In this document: positions 28,137 through 38,967 of the stretch, piece after piece
How positions within the stretch are numbered: the first letter of the stretch is position 1
Layout: every line of letters begins with the position of its first letter
Source of the DNA: Pseudomonas citronellolis
GTDB taxonomy: Bacteria > Pseudomonadota > Gammaproteobacteria > Pseudomonadales > Pseudomonadaceae
Direction of reading: 5' to 3'
DNA: 64,000 nucleotides
Assembly: GCF_900112375.1 (NCBI RefSeq)
Contig: NZ_FOLS01000001.1
Location: 310,001 to 374,000 of the forward strand
Program-made: the position numbers and the translations under genes
The notes under the pieces: generated by a model
What the model was told of the DNA's origin: nothing
Seen by the model: the letters and a program-made list of their open reading frames with translations, nothing else
The model's database searches: none

Positions 28137-28781
28137 ATGGCCGACAGCCGCCGTTCCATGCTGAAGAACGCCCTGCTGCTGGGAGCCTTCGCGGTGCTCT
28201 GCGTCGGCCTGGTGGCGGTGGTCCACCAGTTCACCCAGGCGCGCATCGAGCAGGCCCAGCGCGAGGCGCGCGGGCGCCTGCTGCTGGAACTGCTGCCCAA
28301 GGGCAGCTACGACAACCACCCGCTGGACGCCCCCGTCGAAGTCTTCGAGCCCAAGCTGCTGGGCAAGCCGCAGCCGGCCCAGGCCTTCGTCGCCCGCCTG
28401 CAGGGCCGCGCCACCGGCGTCATACTCCCGGCCACCGCGCCGGACGGCTACAGCGGCGCCATCGAGCTGCTGGTGGGGGTCAGCGCCGAAGGCCGCCTGC
28501 TCGGCGTGCGCGTGGTGGCGCACAAGGAAACCCCGGGCCTGGGCGACAAGATCGAGCCGGGCAAGAGCAACTGGCTGCACGGCTTCGACGGCCGCTCCCT
28601 GGCCGACCCGGACGAGGCCGGCTGGAAGGTGAAGAAGGACGGCGGCCGGTTCGACCAGTTCGCCGGTGCCACCGTCACCCCGCGCGCCGTGGTCAAGGCC
28701 ACGCACAAGGCGCTGCAGTATTTCGACGCGCACAAGGCCGCGCTGCTGGCGCCGGCGGCCGGAGGCGAACAACATGAATAG
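28137..28781 (+). CDS. rnfG: Electron transport complex subunit RnfG (RsxG)
   Basis: 214 residues. One N-terminal helix ([20 protein letters not shown]) anchors a periplasmic FMN domain. The covalent-flavin Thr lies in [14 protein letters not shown] (near 178), with [14 protein letters not shown] preceding. The last eight bases overlap rnfE. Confidence 0.95.
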   Translation: MADSRRSMLKNALLLGAFAVLCVGLVAVVHQFTQARIEQAQREARGRLLLELLPKGSYDNHPLDAPVEVFEPKLLGKPQPAQAFVARLQGRATGVILPATAPDGYSGAIELLVGVSAEGRLLGVRVVAHKETPGLGDKIEPGKSNWLHGFDGRSLADPDEAGWKVKKDGGRFDQFAGATVTPRAVVKATHKALQYFDAHKAALLAPAAGGEQHE

Positions 28782-29481
28782 CTACCGCGAGATCGCCCGC
28801 CAGGGCCTGTGGCAGAACAACCCCGGCCTGGTCCAGCTGCTGGGCCTGTGCCCGCTGCTGGGCACCAGCAACTCCATGGTCAACGCCCTCGGTCTGGGCC
28901 TGGCGACCATCTTCGTGCTGGCCTGCTCCAACGCCGCCATCTCCGCGACGCGGCGCTGGGTCGGCGCGGCGGTGCGACTGCCGGTGTTCGTGCTGATCAT
29001 CGCCGCGCTGACCACCTGCATCGAACTGCTGATGCAGGCCTGGACCTACGAGCTGTACCAGATCCTCGGCATCTTCATCCCGCTGATCACCACCAACTGC
29101 GTGATCCTCGGCCGCGCCGAGGCCTTCGCCGCGCGCAACGGCGTCGCCCGCGCGGCCTTCGACGGCCTGATGACCGGCGCCGGCTTCGCCCTGGTGCTGC
29201 TGGTGCTGGGCACCTTGCGCGAACTCATCGGCCACGGCACCCTGCTGGCCGACATGAACCTGCTGTTCGGCCCGGCCGCCGCCGGCTGGAAGCTGCAGAT
29301 AGCCAATTACCAGGGCTTCCTGCTCGCTGTGCTGCCGCCCGGCGCCTTCCTCCTGCTGGGCCTGCTGATAGCCCTGAAGAACCGTATCGATGAAAGCCTG
29401 GCGGAACGCGCCAAGGCGCAGGCGGGCAACGTACCCGCCGCAGAGCGCCAGCGCGTCCGCGTGACCGGAGTGATCGAATGA
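28774..29481 (+). CDS. rnfE: Electron transport complex subunit RnfE (RsxE)
   Basis: 235 residues starting [20 protein letters not shown]. Six helices with the conserved [19 protein letters not shown] and [19 protein letters not shown], whose Cys residues would share the intramembrane Fe-S centre with RnfA. The stop overlaps the nth start (ATGA). Confidence 0.96.
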   Translation: MNSYREIARQGLWQNNPGLVQLLGLCPLLGTSNSMVNALGLGLATIFVLACSNAAISATRRWVGAAVRLPVFVLIIAALTTCIELLMQAWTYELYQILGIFIPLITTNCVILGRAEAFAARNGVARAAFDGLMTGAGFALVLLVLGTLRELIGHGTLLADMNLLFGPAAAGWKLQIANYQGFLLAVLPPGAFLLLGLLIALKNRIDESLAERAKAQAGNVPAAERQRVRVTGVIE

Positions 29482-30116
29482 ATGCCGCCAAGCGCGCGGA
29501 GATTTTCCGCCGTCTGCAAGAAGACAACCCCGACCCCAAGACCGAGCTGGCCTACGACTCGCCCTTCGAACTGCTCATCTCGGTGATCCTCTCCGCCCAG
29601 GCCACCGACGTCGGGGTGAACAAGGCCACCGCCAAGCTCTACCCGGTGGCCAACACCCCGGAAGCCATCTACGCCCTGGGCGTGGACGGGCTGTCGGAGT
29701 ACATCAAGACCATCGGCCTGTACAACAGCAAGGCGAAGAACGTCATCGAGACCTGCCGCATCCTCATCGAGAAGCACGGCAGCCGGGTGCCGGAGAACCG
29801 CGAGGACCTGGAGGCCCTGCCCGGCGTCGGGCGCAAGACCGCCAACGTGGTGCTCAACACCGCCTTCCGCCAGTTGGCCATGGCGGTGGACACGCACATC
29901 TTCCGCGTCGCCAACCGCACCAACATCGCACCGGGGAAGAACGTCCTGGAGGTGGAGCGCAAGCTGCTCAAGTTCGTGCCCAGGGAATACCTGCTGGACG
30001 CCCACCACTGGCTGATCCTGCATGGCCGCTACGTCTGCAAGGCACGCAAGCCGCAGTGTGGCAGCTGCCGCATCGAGGACCTGTGCGAGTACAAGCACAA
30101 GACTTCCGACGATTGA
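29478..30116 (+). CDS. nth: Endonuclease III
   Basis: 212 residues. Helix-hairpin-helix with catalytic Lys120 in [12 protein letters not shown] and Asp138 in [10 protein letters not shown]; 4Fe-4S ligands Cys187, 194, 197 and 203 (C-x6-C-x2-C-x5-C) all present. DNA glycosylase/AP lyase for oxidised pyrimidines. Coupling to rnfE by ATGA follows the usual gammaproteobacterial arrangement, where the Rnf/Rsx complex also keeps SoxR reduced. Confidence 0.97.
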   Translation: MNAAKRAEIFRRLQEDNPDPKTELAYDSPFELLISVILSAQATDVGVNKATAKLYPVANTPEAIYALGVDGLSEYIKTIGLYNSKAKNVIETCRILIEKHGSRVPENREDLEALPGVGRKTANVVLNTAFRQLAMAVDTHIFRVANRTNIAPGKNVLEVERKLLKFVPREYLLDAHHWLILHGRYVCKARKPQCGSCRIEDLCEYKHKTSDD

Positions 30117-30224
30117 GTGCTATCGTCAAAAGCATCGCCGCTCATTGAAAAAATCTTTTTTACCGCCCCGAGCTTTGTCGCTATAAGGGGCGCCAAGCAC
30201 ACCCCGCACGTTGGAGTGATCGTT

Positions 30225-30404
30225 ATGGCCGATAAAGAAGATCTCGAGCTCGAAGACGAAGTGAGCACCGACGATGCCGACGACAGCGTCGAAGCTGCCG
30301 CCGAAGTCGCCAAGACCAACCTCACCAAGCGCCGCATCATCGACAACTACCTCGAAGAGCGCCGCCTGCAGCGCCAGCTGTCGGACTACGATTTCGACCT
30401 CTGA
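30225..30404 (+). CDS. Small acidic protein, PA3496 family
   Basis: 59 residues from ATG 30225. The first half is strongly acidic (MADKEDLELEDEVSTDDADD), the second half basic and helical (NLTKRRIIDNYLEERRLQRQ, ending LSDYDFDL). It matches the small protein that follows nth in P. aeruginosa. No function is established to my knowledge. Own terminator directly behind. Confidence 0.8.
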   Translation: MADKEDLELEDEVSTDDADDSVEAAAEVAKTNLTKRRIIDNYLEERRLQRQLSDYDFDL

Positions 30405-30425
30405 GCCTTGCGCCCAAGCTGAAAA

Positions 30426-30457
30426 AAGCCCCGCACTTGGCGGGGCTTCGTTTTTTT
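30426..30457 (+). terminator. Rho-independent terminator
   Basis: Stem AAGCCCCGC / GCGGGGCTT, five-base loop, followed by CG and a run of seven T. A-rich on the other side, so it can serve both strands between the convergent genes. Confidence 0.92.
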
Positions 30458-30496
30458 CGGTTCTCACCTCCGGCACGCACGGGTGCATGCCTGCGC

Positions 30497-31504
30497 TCAT
30501 CGGAAAACCATATTGTCATCGGCCAGCGCGATGCGCCCTCCATACAGCGCCTGCAAGCGCAGCAGCAGGTCACTGCGCGCCTCCCCGTGCGTCAGCGCGT
30601 GGGTGCCGATCAGCAGCCTGGGCTGCACCTTGGCCATCAGCGCCGCCAATTGGGTTTCCGTGGTGTGGGCATCGAGCATGTAGTCGCGCCACTCGCCGGG
30701 AAGCTTCGCGGTGCCCGCCGAGCTCATGACTTCGCTGATGACGATGTCGCTGCCCGCGAGCTTCTCTTCCAGCGCCGGCGTCAGGCGGTACGAATAGTCG
30801 CCGGTGATGGATATCACCAGGTCCGGTGTTTCCACCCTGTACCCGTAGGTCCTGCCGGGATCCCAACTACCATGGACGACCTGGAAGGCGGAAACGCGAA
30901 CGTGCTCATCGGAGAAGACCGGGCCAGGAGCTGAAAACTCCTTGGTTTCCACGGTGATGCCCGCCTTGTTCTTCGTTCTCGTCGAAGCCAGGCGATAGTC
31001 TATCCACTGCTTGTTCCCCTTCAGCACGCCGCGCACCAGCGCCTCCGTGCCCGGCGGGCCATGGACCCGGGCCGGCCCCTGGCGGCCATAGATCTAGAAG
31101 CGCAGGAGAAACGCCGGCACGTCGAGAACATGGTCGCTATCCAGGTGCGTCAGGAATAGCTTGTCCATGTAGCCGGCCCCCGGATACCCGGTAGGCATCT
31201 TCCACGGTGGGAAGACCTTGCCGTCGCCGTACCTGGACAGGTTGTTCATGCTGCCGTGCCCGGCATCGAACACGTAGACGCTGTCCCTGACCACGATCGC
31301 GATCGACTGCCCCGCCTTGTTCGGCTCGAGGATGGGACTTCCCGTCCCCAGGAAGACGATCCGCGTCTGGTATTCCCTGCCCGTCCCCATCGCTCGGCCC
31401 AGGTCGACGGTGCGGTAGAGGGGAGCCTCATCCTTCGACGCAGCGACGCTCGGCAAACCGAGGACACAGAGCGACAGCAACAACAGGATCAGCTTGTTGT
31501 TCAT
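30497..31504 (-). pseudogene. Metallo-beta-lactamase-fold hydrolase broken by an in-frame amber codon
   Basis: The 5' part (31504 to 31094, 136 codons) has a signal peptide (MNNKLILLLLSLCVLGLPSV) and the MBL beginning: RIVFLGTGSPILEPNKAG, then the metal motif THLDSDH (an HxDxDH variant of HxHxDH). It ends at TAG (31094-31096). In the same frame, without any indel, the rest continues (IYGRQGPARVHGPPGTEAL.., VVHGSWDPGRTYGYRV, SITGDYSYRL, IGTHALTHGEARSD) to 30497. The stop falls where relatives would continue AFLLRF-x-VYGR-like sequence; TGG to TAG would be a single change. No internal start near the break has a good ribosome site. Total 335 codons would be normal for the family. Confidence 0.85.
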
Positions 31505-31513
31505 AGCCCCTCC

Positions 31514-32440
31514 TCAGAAGCCCTTGTGGATATTGGCGATCACCCGGGTGCCCTGGCCCCGGTTCCTGGCATCGAACTCCTCGTACCAGGCCACTCCGAA
31601 GCCCAGCCGCGCCTGGCGATGGAAATAGGAAAAGGCCGGTCCGAGCGCCGAGACGGACTCCTTCGAACGGCTGACCCTGCGCCCGTCGAGGCGATCGTCG
31701 TTCAGCTGTTCCAGCCTGTAGCCCGCCAGGCCCAACCTGAGGCGCTCCGACAGCAGATAGCCGCTCGACAGGCTCAGGTTCATGGCGGTGCCGGGCTGCG
31801 CGCTGCGGGCTCGACCGCCGACCGGATCGTCGTTGCGGTCGCTCCAGACGTATCCGAGGTTGAAGCTGTGGCTCCAGCGCCCACTGAAGTAGGTGCCGGC
31901 GAACATGGGGTTCAGGTAGAGGTAGTTGCTCCCGACATTGACGTACCGCTTGTCGTCGTATGCGCCGGTCGGCAGCGTCAGCGCCAGGATCGACTGCAGG
32001 GTGAGCCGTCCGGAACCCAGCGGCATGTCGCGCCAGGTCAGTTTCACCGGCCGCAGGGTGATGTCCCCCACGCCGGAATCGCGCCCCTTGGCTCCGCCTT
32101 CGACATCGATGTCCGAGTGGATGACAGGCACCCTGACGGTGAAACCGTACTCGGCGCCAAATATCTTCCATGGGGTATTGAGCGCGTACTGAAAGATACT
32201 GGTGCTTATCCGGTTGTTCTTCTCCCCGGGTGTTTCATCGCCTTCGCCGTCCTTTATGTTTTCGACTGAATAGAAGTTCTGTTGGAACATCAGGTGATGC
32301 CCCGGCCTCGCCAGTCCCTCGGAGAAAAAACCACCGCCGAGATTGACCGGCGGCAGTTTCACCGGGTCGATGTTCTTTGCCAGAACGGGCTGCTGCAACA
32401 TACAGCCCAGGATGCCCAAGGCCAGAAGTGACGCTTTCAT
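31514..32440 (-). CDS. SphA-like outer-membrane transporter (phenol_MetA_deg family)
   Basis: 308 residues from ATG 32440, chosen because AAAGGA lies six bases upstream; an ATG two codons earlier is too close to that site. Signal peptide (LLALGILGCMLQQPVLA), then alternating beta-strands with aromatic girdles (LMFQQNFYSVENIKD, YGFTVRVPVIHSDIDVEGG, SGVGDITLRPVKLTW, YLYLNPMFAGTYFSGRWSHS) and a C-terminal Phe (IHKGF), as in porin-like barrels of the phenol-degradation/SphA type. Nine bases separate it from the broken MBL gene, so they formed an operon. Substrate unknown. Confidence 0.75.
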   Translation of the reverse strand: MKASLLALGILGCMLQQPVLAKNIDPVKLPPVNLGGGFFSEGLARPGHHLMFQQNFYSVENIKDGEGDETPGEKNNRISTSIFQYALNTPWKIFGAEYGFTVRVPVIHSDIDVEGGAKGRDSGVGDITLRPVKLTWRDMPLGSGRLTLQSILALTLPTGAYDDKRYVNVGSNYLYLNPMFAGTYFSGRWSHSFNLGYVWSDRNDDPVGGRARSAQPGTAMNLSLSSGYLLSERLRLGLAGYRLEQLNDDRLDGRRVSRSKESVSALGPAFSYFHRQARLGFGVAWYEEFDARNRGQGTRVIANIHKGF

Positions 32441-32925
32441 TTCCATTCCTTTTCTTGTTATTCGCTACCTTCGGGCAAAGCCGTCCCTTGACCGCGATCG
32501 TCACGTCGACGAGCAGCGCACAGGAGGCTCAGGAACCGAAATGGCTATTCAATGGAGCGCCACTGGCAGCGCTCCCCCGGCTCGTCCCTGAGCAAGGCTC
32601 TGACTCAGCTATTTCCCCCGCGAAACAATGTTTCCCTGAGAAAATTGCAGGAGGCATGCCAGCTCATGGAGAAGGAAGGGAAATGCCTGTTTCAGGCATT
32701 AAACCTTTGGAATCAGCCGGTTGAATGGAAACTCGCCAAGGACCGATATGCCGGCCGGTTTTCGATGTTTCACTACCGAATAAGCGGATGAAGGGATAGG
32801 CAGGGTGAGGCGATCATGCCCACGCCCCTGCCGGTGCGCGGCTCATTCGGTAACACCCGGCGCCTGGCCGGAGGGACCAGGCGGTTCGAACATGGCGTCG
32901 GAGGCGGTCGCCCCCAGGAACGACC
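32441..32925. other. Gene-poor spacer with one doubtful small ORF
   Basis: 485 bases with codon use unlike the neighbours. A plus-strand frame at 32552-32791 (79 codons, ..LSKALTQLFPPRNNVSLRKL..) looks partly protein-like but has no ribosome site and no homologue I recognise; it may be a decayed gene. The leader of the SphA-like gene also lies here. Confidence 0.35.
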
Positions 32926-33318
32926 TCAGTCCTTGCGCTGCGGCGACAGCAGCTCGATCTTGTAGCCGTCCGGGTCCTCGACGAAGGCCAGGATGCTGGT
33001 GCCGTGCTTCATCGGGCCCGGCTCGCGGGTGATCTTGCCGCCGCGCGAGCGGATGTCCTCGCAGGCCTTGTAGACGTCATCCACTTCCAGGGCGATGTGG
33101 CCGTAGCCGGTGCCCAGCTCGTACTTGTCCACGCCCCAGTTGTAGGTCAGCTCGATGACACTGTTCTCGTCCTCGGCGCCGTAGCCGACGAAGGCCAGGG
33201 TGAACTGGCCGTCCGGGTAGTCCTTGCGGCGCAGCAGGGTCATGCCCAGGACTTCGGTGTAGAAGGCGATGGACTTGTCCATATCGCCGACGCGCAGCAT
33301 GGTATGCAGCAGTCTCAT
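32926..33318 (-). CDS. gloA: Lactoylglutathione lyase (glyoxalase I)
   Basis: 130 residues from ATG 33318 ([20 protein letters not shown]). One vicinal-oxygen-chelate domain in the short, Ni-type GloA form: metal ligands His5 (LLHTML), a Glu in [10 protein letters not shown], the His of [10 protein letters not shown] and the Glu of YKIELLSP. Converts the methylglyoxal-glutathione hemithioacetal to S-lactoylglutathione. Downstream of argG on the same strand, separated by a terminator. Confidence 0.95.
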   Translation of the reverse strand: MRLLHTMLRVGDMDKSIAFYTEVLGMTLLRRKDYPDGQFTLAFVGYGAEDENSVIELTYNWGVDKYELGTGYGHIALEVDDVYKACEDIRSRGGKITREPGPMKHGTSILAFVEDPDGYKIELLSPQRKD

Positions 33319-33363
33319 GGGGGTCGTTCTCCTCATCCGGCCCGTTTCGGGCGCATAAAAGCA

Positions 33364-33387
33364 AACCCCGGCTCGTGGCCGGGGCTT
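33364..33387 (-). terminator. Rho-independent terminator of argG
   Basis: Stem CCCCGGC / GCCGGGG, loop TCGTG. On the minus strand it is followed by TTTGCTTTTA. 25 bases after the argG stop. Confidence 0.85.
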
Positions 33388-33411
33388 GTCTGGCTCAGGC
33401 TGGCAAGCTTA

Positions 33412-34629
<1,218 letters not shown>

Positions 34630-34746
34630 GCCATCACTCCACGGGGGGTTGTCACGAAAACCCCCGATTCTACTGCTGCGTTTCAGGAAATTACAGAGGC
34701 GCGACAGCTTTTGACGACAAAGCGACAGATTCTATCGTGAGTGCGA

Positions 34747-35748
34747 CTAGGCGCCACGGGCTGGCGACTGGCCCGGCGGCGCCGAAGCCGGGGCGTTGCC
34801 GGCCGGGGCCTTGGCCTGCGGGGCCGCGGGCGCGGGGGCTGGCGGCACGGGCGGCATCGCGTTGGGCGCGGCGGTGGGCGCCGGCGGGGTTTCCGGCACT
34901 GCCTCGCGGGACAGGTGCAGGGTCACCCGGCGGTTGCGCGCGCGGTTGGCCTCGGAGTTGTTCTTCACCAGCGGGTAGCGTTCGCCGTAGAAGCGCACGG
35001 TGATCTGCTCCTCGGGCACGCCGTGAGCCTTGAGGTATTCCATCACCGCCACCGCTCGGCGCCGCGAGATGTCACGGTTGCTCAGGCGGTTGCCGCTGTT
35101 GTCGGAATGCCCGTCCAGCTCGATGCGGTTCACCGTCGGGTCGGCCTTGAGGTACTGCAGGACGATGTCCAGCTTGGCGCGGGCCACGGCGTCCAGGGCG
35201 TCGCCGCCGCCGGGGAAGCCGACCTGCGCCTGGCGCACCTGTTCGAAGTTCACCGGCAGCATCTTCGTCGAGCAATCCTGCAACTGCGCGTAGCCATCGG
35301 CGAAGCGCGCCGGCAGCAGGCGCACCCGCAGGTCCTGGCCGCCCGTCGCGCGCAGGCGCACCTCGGGGCTGCGCCCTTCCAGCACGCCATCGAGCAGGCG
35401 TCCGGCCTGCTGCTGGCTGCTGGTGAAGGGCACATCGCCGGCGACCAGGGCCACCGAGCCCAGGTTGATGTCGCCCTGGGTCGGCCGCCACGGCGGCGCC
35501 GCCGCCAGGAGCGTCGCCGAACCGCCGCCGGGCCAGTTGCGCTGCGGCTTGAGACGGAAGGTCGGCTGCTCGCCGGCGCGCCAGACGAACTCGCCGACGC
35601 CGAAGCCGTCCACCTGTTGCGACAGGCGGCACTCGAACTGGTCGCCCGCCGCCGTCCAGCGCGCGTTCTCCAGGCGCGTCTGGAAGGTCAGCCCCCAGGC
35701 CGGCAGACTGGCGCACAGGCCGAGCAGGAGAAAGTAGGAATGGCGCAC
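34747..35748 (-). CDS. motY: Flagellar T-ring protein MotY (OmpA-like)
   Basis: 333 residues from GTG 35748, the codon that opens the signal peptide (MRHSYFLLLGLCASLPAWG); no ATG is suitably placed. MotY N-terminal domain about 20-170 (LTFQTRLENARWTAAGDQFE, FVWRAGEQPTFRLKPQRNWP), then an OmpA peptidoglycan-binding domain about 180-290 (ELDGHSDNSGNRLSNRDISR, NRARNRRVTLHL). A Pro/Ala-rich tail (PAPTAAPNAMPPVPPAPAPA..) makes it longer than P. aeruginosa MotY (PA3526). It anchors the MotAB/MotCD stators at the basal body. Divergent from pyrC. Confidence 0.92.
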   Translation of the reverse strand: MRHSYFLLLGLCASLPAWGLTFQTRLENARWTAAGDQFECRLSQQVDGFGVGEFVWRAGEQPTFRLKPQRNWPGGGSATLLAAAPPWRPTQGDINLGSVALVAGDVPFTSSQQQAGRLLDGVLEGRSPEVRLRATGGQDLRVRLLPARFADGYAQLQDCSTKMLPVNFEQVRQAQVGFPGGGDALDAVARAKLDIVLQYLKADPTVNRIELDGHSDNSGNRLSNRDISRRRAVAVMEYLKAHGVPEEQITVRFYGERYPLVKNNSEANRARNRRVTLHLSREAVPETPPAPTAAPNAMPPVPPAPAPAAPQAKAPAGNAPASAPPGQSPARGA

Positions 35749-35889
35749 GGACGGCTCCGGGTAATGCTGGAAAGTACCCAGGAGATATCGGACGGTCCCG
35801 GCGAAACTTGATAGCGAGTGCCGGCGGCGGGCTTTTCCGGTAGCATTTCCCCACTTCAATTCCGCTGCAAATCGTCCTCTGGTATCCCC

Positions 35890-36936
35890 ATGTCCGACCG
35901 CCTGACCCTGCTGCGCCCCGACGACTGGCACATCCACCTGCGCGACGGCGCCGCCCTCGCCCAGACCGTCGGCGATGCCGCGCGCACCTTCGGCCGCGCC
36001 ATCATCATGCCCAACCTGGTGCCGCCGGTGCGCAACGCCGGCGAAGCCGACGCCTACCGCCAGCGCATCCTCGCCGCGCGCCCGGCCGGCAGCCACTTCG
36101 AACCGCTGATGGTGCTCTACCTCACCGACCGCACCAGCGCCGAGGACGTGCGCAACGCCAAGGCCAGCGGCTTCGTCCACGCGGCCAAGCTGTACCCGGC
36201 CGGCGCCACCACCAACTCCGATTCCGGCGTGACCAGCATCGACAACATCTTCCACGTGCTCGAGGCCATGGCCGAAGTCGGCCTGCCGCTGCTGGTGCAC
36301 GGCGAGGTGACCCGCGCCGAGGTAGACGTGTTCGACCGCGAGAAGCGCTTCATCGACGAGCACCTGGCCCGCGTGGTCGAGCGCTTCCCGACGCTCAAGG
36401 TGGTGTTCGAGCACATCACCACCGGCGATGCGGCGCAGTTCGTCCTGGCCGCCCCGGCCAACGTCGGCGCCACCATCACCGCCCACCACCTGCTGTACAA
36501 CCGCAACCACATGCTGGTTGGCGGCATCCGCCCGCACTTCTATTGCCTGCCGATCCTCAAGCGCAACGTGCATCAGGAAGCCCTGCTCGACGCCGCCACC
36601 AGCGGCAGCCCGAAGTTCTTCCTCGGCACCGACTCGGCGCCCCACGCCCGCCACGCCAAGGAAGCGGCCTGCGGCTGCGCCGGCTGCTACACCGCCTACG
36701 CCGCCATCGAGCTGTACGCCGAGGCCTTCGAGCAGCGCAACGCCCTGGACAAGCTGGAAGCCTTCGCCAGCTTCCACGGCCCGGACTTCTACGACCTGCC
36801 GCGCAACGCCGACAGCATCACCCTGGTCCGCGAGGAATGGCAGGCGCCCGCCAGCCTGCCCTTCGGCGACCATGAGGTGGTGCCCCTGCGCGCCGGCGAA
36901 AAACTGCGCTGGCGCCTGCTGGAGGCCGGCGCATGA
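35890..36936 (+). CDS. pyrC: Dihydroorotase (class II)
   Basis: 348 residues from ATG 35890, the length of P. aeruginosa PyrC. Metal ligands His14 and His16 in DDWHIHLRD, the carboxylated Lys in [25 protein letters not shown] and [11 protein letters not shown] for the other His ligands, and [14 protein letters not shown] with the catalytic Asp. Cyclises carbamoyl-aspartate in pyrimidine synthesis. Overlaps rnt by four bases. Confidence 0.97.
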   Translation: MSDRLTLLRPDDWHIHLRDGAALAQTVGDAARTFGRAIIMPNLVPPVRNAGEADAYRQRILAARPAGSHFEPLMVLYLTDRTSAEDVRNAKASGFVHAAKLYPAGATTNSDSGVTSIDNIFHVLEAMAEVGLPLLVHGEVTRAEVDVFDREKRFIDEHLARVVERFPTLKVVFEHITTGDAAQFVLAAPANVGATITAHHLLYNRNHMLVGGIRPHFYCLPILKRNVHQEALLDAATSGSPKFFLGTDSAPHARHAKEAACGCAGCYTAYAAIELYAEAFEQRNALDKLEAFASFHGPDFYDLPRNADSITLVREEWQAPASLPFGDHEVVPLRAGEKLRWRLLEAGA

Positions 36937-37607
36937 GCGAGGAGCATTACGAAGAAGAGTTCGACGGCAACTTCCCCCCCGGCCCGCGCCACCCCATGGC
37001 GCGCCGCTTCCGCGGCTACCTGCCGGTGGTGGTGGACGTCGAGACCGGCGGCTTCAACTGCGCCACCGACGCCCTGCTGGAAATCGCCGCGGTGACCATC
37101 GGCATGGACGAGAACGGCTACCTGTTCCCGGAACATACCCATTTCTTCCGCGTCGAGCCCTTCGAAGGCGCCAACATCGAGCCGGCGGCCCTGGAGTTCA
37201 CCGGCATCAAGCTCGACCACCCGCTGCGCATGGCGGTGGCCGAGGAGCAGGCGCTCACCGAGATCTTCCGTGGCGTACGCAAGTCGCTGAAGGCCAACGG
37301 CTGCAAGCGGGCGATCCTGGTCGGCCACAACAGCAGCTTCGACCTGGGCTTCCTCAACGCCGCGGTGAACCGCACCGGGCTCAAGCGCAACCCGTTCCAC
37401 CCCTTCTCCAGCTTCGACACCGCCACCCTCGCCGGCCTGGCCTACGGCCAGACGGTCCTGGCCAAGGCCTGCCAGGCCGCCGGCATGGAATTCGACAACC
37501 GCGAGGCGCACTCGGCACGCTACGACACCGAGAAGACCGCGGAGCTGTTCTGCGGGATCGTCAACCGCTGGAAGGAATGTGGTGGGTGGATGGAGGATGA
37601 GGACTGA
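36933..37607 (+). CDS. rnt: Ribonuclease T
   Basis: 224 residues. DEDDh 3'-5' exonuclease: [11 protein letters not shown] (Asp, Glu), [10 protein letters not shown] (Asp), [13 protein letters not shown] (His, Asp). Trims tRNA and other stable RNA 3' ends. Translationally coupled to pyrC and followed by a strong terminator. Confidence 0.97.
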   Translation: MSEEHYEEEFDGNFPPGPRHPMARRFRGYLPVVVDVETGGFNCATDALLEIAAVTIGMDENGYLFPEHTHFFRVEPFEGANIEPAALEFTGIKLDHPLRMAVAEEQALTEIFRGVRKSLKANGCKRAILVGHNSSFDLGFLNAAVNRTGLKRNPFHPFSSFDTATLAGLAYGQTVLAKACQAAGMEFDNREAHSARYDTEKTAELFCGIVNRWKECGGWMEDED

Positions 37608-37632
37608 TTCTGGTTCTTGGCCCTCTGCTATG

Positions 37633-37662
37633 AAAAAGCCCCGCCGGTGCGGGGCTTTTTTA
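37633..37662 (+). terminator. Rho-independent terminator of pyrC-rnt
   Basis: A 12-bp stem AAAAAGCCCCGC / GCGGGGCTTTTT with loop CGGT, ending in T-rich sequence. Confidence 0.95.
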
Positions 37663-37675
37663 TTGGATCGATGCC

Positions 37676-37924
37676 GGGGGCTGTTCGTGCCACCGGGGCG
37701 TCCGGCGTGGCCGGTGAACCCCATCGCGGACGGAGTCCGCTCCTACGCCCGTACCTCCCTGAACCTCAGGCTTATGCCGAGGTGCTCTTCGTAGGATGGG
37801 TTGAGCTTGCGATACCCATGCTGCCGTGGTGATGGGTATCGCTTCGCTCAACGCCATCCTACGAAAAACCGTGCTTCCTGGAACCGGAGCGGACTCCGTC
37901 CGCGATTGGGCCCTTCCCCCCGAA
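37676..37924. repeat. REP cluster between rnt and bfd
   Basis: Fills most of the 420-base gap. It contains the composite unit GGCTGTTCGTGCCACCGG..GGCGTGGCCGGTGAA.. joined to CGCGGACGGAGTCCGCTCC (to 37746), a GTAGGATGGG-type palindrome (37790-37863, copy 3) and an inverted GGAGCGGACTCCGTCCGCG unit at about 37888-37908. No gene is visible. Confidence 0.88.
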
Positions 37925-37966
37925 AGACCGTTCGTCGACACGCCAAAAAGTCTCCCCTCAACTTTT

Positions 37967-37985
37967 GACAATCATTCTCATTAAC
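37967..37985 (+). promoter_or_regulatory. Fur-box-like site upstream of bfd
   Basis: GACAATCATTCTCATTAAC matches the 19-base Fur consensus GATAATGATAATCATTATC at 14 positions by eye and lies 43 bases before bfd. In P. aeruginosa bfd is strongly iron-repressed, which fits. Confidence 0.75.
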
Positions 37986-38027
37986 ATTAGTATCGACGCC
38001 AACAACCCCACACCAGTAGTGCCATCC

Positions 38028-38243
38028 ATGTACGTCTGCCTCTGCCAAGGTGTTACCGATACCCAGATCCGCGACGCGATCTATGAAGGATGCTGCAGTT
38101 ACCGCGAAGTGCGTGAAAGCACCGGCGTCGGCACTCAGTGCGGCAAGTGCGCCTGCCTCGCCAAGCAGGTGGTGCGCGAGACCCTCGGCGACCTGCAGGG
38201 CGCGCAAACGATGAACTACTCGCTGGCCTATGCCGCCAGTTGA
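38028..38243 (+). CDS. bfd: Bacterioferritin-associated ferredoxin
   Basis: 71 residues from ATG 38028. All four 2Fe-2S ligands are present: Cys4, Cys6, Cys38, Cys41 (YVCLCQG..GTQCGKCAC). It reduces the BfrB haem to release stored iron as Fe2+ and is made under iron shortage. Followed by its own terminator, then bfrB, so the partners are adjacent but separately transcribed. Confidence 0.96.
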   Translation: MYVCLCQGVTDTQIRDAIYEGCCSYREVRESTGVGTQCGKCACLAKQVVRETLGDLQGAQTMNYSLAYAAS

Positions 38244-38271
38244 GCGATGCCGATTCGGCATACGCCAGAAG

Positions 38272-38296
38272 AACCGGGCCCAGGCCCGGTTTTTTT
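38272..38296 (+). terminator. Rho-independent terminator of bfd
   Basis: Stem AACCGGGC / GCCCGGTT, loop CCAG, followed by six T. Confidence 0.92.
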
Positions 38297-38450
38297 ATGC
38301 CCGTAATTCAAGGATTTAGCGTCTAACTGCGGAATGAAAACATTCGTATTCATATTCCTTTTTATAACTAAATCAATAGCTTACGTTTGACATCCGGTTA
38401 TAAGAGGGCGAAAATTCCAGTCCTACCCACTCCACACGGCAGGACTCGGC

Positions 38451-38927
38451 ATGAAAGGCGACAAGAAAGTCATCCAGCATCTGAACAAGGTCCTCGGTAA
38501 CGAGCTGATCGCCATCAACCAATACTTCCTGCACTCGCGCATGTGGAACGACTGGGGCCTGAAGCGCCTCGGCGCCCACGAGTACCACGAGTCGATCGAC
38601 GAGATGAAGCATGCGGACAAGCTCATCGAACGCATCCTCTTCCTCGAGGGCCTGCCCAACCTGCAGGACCTGGGCAAGCTGCTGGTCGGCGAGAACACCC
38701 AGGAAATGCTGCAGTGCGACCTGAACCTGGAACTCAAGGCCGCGAAGGACCTGCGCGACGCCATCGTGCATTGCGAAAGCGTGCATGACTACGTCAGCCG
38801 CGACCTGCTCAAGAACATCCTCGAGTCCGAGGAAGAGCACATCGACTACCTGGAGACCCAGCTCGGCCTGATCCAGAAGGTCGGCCTGGAGAACTACCTG
38901 CAGTCGCACATGCACGAAGACGACTGA
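38451..38927 (+). CDS. bfrB: Bacterioferritin BfrB
   Basis: 158 residues. Ferroxidase ligands Glu18, Glu51, His54, Glu94, Glu127 and His130 and the haem-binding Met52 are all in place. Forms the 24-subunit haem-bridged iron store. The 207-base leader is AT-rich (TTTTTATAACTAAATCAATA) and probably carries the promoter. The product interacts with Bfd encoded just upstream. Confidence 0.97.
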   Translation: MKGDKKVIQHLNKVLGNELIAINQYFLHSRMWNDWGLKRLGAHEYHESIDEMKHADKLIERILFLEGLPNLQDLGKLLVGENTQEMLQCDLNLELKAAKDLRDAIVHCESVHDYVSRDLLKNILESEEEHIDYLETQLGLIQKVGLENYLQSHMHEDD

Positions 38928-38934
38928 CGGTTGC

Positions 38935-38957
38935 GGGCGCCGCCTCGCGCGGCGCCC
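38935..38957 (+). terminator. Hairpin terminator after bfrB
   Basis: Stem GGGCGCCGC / GCGGCGCCC with loop CTCGC, followed by CCGTTCTTCC. Lies 7 bases after the stop and 11 before the convergent MFS stop. Confidence 0.75.
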
Positions 38958-38967
38958 CCGTTCTTCC

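Noticed and set aside
32552..32791. Possible 79-residue protein
   Set aside because: No ribosome binding site and no recognised family; kept only as a note under the spacer.
38385..38402. TTGACA/TATAAG promoter before bfrB
   Set aside because: The two boxes are only six bases apart, so they cannot be one sigma-70 promoter.
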